DNA of 7,067 nt from Anaerolineae bacterium (GTDB lineage Bacteria; Chloroflexota; Anaerolineae; B4-G1; SLSP01), in NCBI GenBank assembly GCA_021107605.1, contig JAIOSN010000096.1, forward strand, positions 1-7,067. Reading direction: 5' to 3'. The position numbers and the translations under genes are program-made. Of the stretch, positions 6,522-7,067 are shown in pieces. The notes beneath the pieces were generated by a model. It ran no database searches and had not been told where the DNA came from. It worked only from the letters and a program-made list of their open reading frames with translations. The number at the start of each line of letters is the position of its first letter. Position 1 is the first letter of the stretch.

Positions 6522-6752
6522 GTTAGGGAATGTAGCCGCGAAATCCATTTCGCGCTGCCCCGTTGTCATTCCGAGCCAGGGCCACGCGCAACGCGCGGAG
6601 CACGCCAGCGAGGAATCCCCCCAGTTCCGTTGCGCAACCCTCGACAGACGCGGCCACCGCTGAAGGCCACGGGCTACGAAACTACGCCCCGTAAACGGGG
6701 CTAGCCGGGGGTATTCCATGCCCCGGCGCTGGTCTATTGGAGCGTGAGGGGA
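6522..6752. repeat. Hairpin-rich direct repeat, unit 1 (long form)
   Basis: This unit begins just after the radical SAM stop codon; the well-conserved part starts at 6531. In order it holds: the dyad CGCGAAAT-CC-ATTTCGCG (6537-6554); a block opening with GTCATTCCGAG (6565-6575) and closing with GAGGAATC (near 6617), a widespread intergenic repeat motif; the palindrome GTTGCGCAAC (6629-6638); the hairpin GCCCCGT-AA-ACGGGGC (6686-6701); and the hairpin GCCGGGG (6704-6710) with CCCCGGC (6721-6727). It carries a 27-base segment at about 6661-6687 that is missing from unit 2. None of the hairpins is followed by a T-run. Open frames over it, including ones encoding LRALRVALARND, are repeat by-products. 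Confidence 0.9.
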
Positions 6753-6945
6753 TGTAGCCGCGAAATCCATTTCGCGCCGCCCCTTGTCATTCCGAGCCAG
6801 AGCAACACGCAACGCGCGGAGCACGCCAGCGAGGAATCTCCCGGTGCCGTTGCGCAACCCTCGACAGACGCGGCCACCGCCCCGTAAACGGGGCTAGCCG
6901 GGGGTATTCCATGCCCCGGCGCTGGTCTATTGGCGCGTGAGGGGA
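6753..6945. repeat. Hairpin-rich direct repeat, unit 2 (short form)
   Basis: This is a 193-base copy of the same element: dyad at 6759-6776, GTCATTCCGAG to GAGGAATC block at about 6786-6838, palindrome GTTGCGCAAC at 6849-6858, hairpin GCCCCGT/ACGGGGC at 6879-6894, and the GCCGGGG/CCCCGGC hairpin after it. Apart from the missing 27-base segment and a few base changes, it is nearly identical to unit 1 in the shared parts. Confidence 0.9.
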
Positions 6946-7067
6946 TGTAGCCGCGAAATCCATTTCGCGCCGCCCGTTGTCATTCCGAGCCAGGGCGACA
7001 CGCAACGCGCGGAGCACGCCAGCGAGGAATCCCCCCAGTTCCGTTGCGCAACCCTCGACAGACGCGG
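6946..7067. repeat. Hairpin-rich direct repeat, unit 3 (truncated by window end)
   Basis: The dyad at 6952-6969, the GTCATTCCGAG to GAGGAATC block at about 6979-7031 and the palindrome at 7043-7052 are present; the rest is outside the window. In the stretch after GAGGAATC it matches unit 1 (CCCCCCAGTTCC) rather than its neighbour unit 2, so the copies are mosaic. The array probably continues. Confidence 0.88.

Noticed and set aside
6483..7017. Small minus-strand proteins containing LRALRVALARND over the terminal repeats
   Set aside because: This peptide arises from the common GTCATTCCGAG/GAGGAATC intergenic repeat and recurs once per unit; it is not a gene.
6522..7067. CRISPR array
   Set aside because: Units are about 190-220 bases and alike along their shared length; there are no short repeats separated by unique spacers and no cas genes.
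6522..7067. Insertion sequence
   Set aside because: No transposase reading frame and no clear terminal inverted repeats or target duplications are visible; a non-autonomous element remains possible but its ends cannot be defined here.

Overview
The window reads as a piece of a Chloroflexota chromosome, probably an Anaerolineae- or Caldilineae-like lineage. This is inferred from three things. The DnaG fragment carries an extra segment between the TOPRIM acidic motif and the DPDE motif. The primary sigma factor has an enlarged region between 1.2 and 2.1 and an extra segment in region 3. The spaces between genes are filled with simple octamer arrays and hairpin-rich repeats of a kind I associate with this phylum. 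The assignment rests on recalled family features, not on a search.

Layout, all genes on the + strand. Bases 3-1334 hold the C-terminal two thirds of DNA primase (dnaG), cut by the window edge. Bases 1315-2958 hold the primary sigma factor (rpoD), overlapping dnaG by 20 bases, the classic macromolecular-synthesis pairing. Bases 2959-3430 are non-coding and layered: six exact copies of ATTAGTCA, then 28 copies of a pyrimidine-rich octamer CTCGCYYY, then a string of small hairpins, then a strong ribosome binding site. Bases 3431-3823 encode a YjbQ/UPF0047 protein. Its stop overlaps (ATGA) the start of an 899-residue protein (3820-6519). That protein joins a B12-binding-like/radical SAM protein (TIGR03960 type) to a DUF2344 'radical-SAM-linked' domain (TIGR03936 type). 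Bases 6522-7067 hold two complete and one truncated copy of a roughly 190-220 base hairpin-rich direct repeat, running off the window.

The genes form two probable transcription units: dnaG-rpoD (replication priming and housekeeping transcription) and yjbQ-radical SAM. The second pair is translationally coupled, and its function is not established.

The most striking feature is that the octamer family between rpoD and yjbQ recurs, in opposite orientation, inside the radical SAM gene. There 21 octamers encode a 56-residue charged linker between the two domains. An 8-base period makes every reading frame of the purine strand encode the same octapeptide, and 21 units keep the frame. The coding copy also shows a 24-base higher-order period that the intergenic copy lacks, which suggests selection for frame. 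I found no defence, CRISPR or transposase genes in the window.
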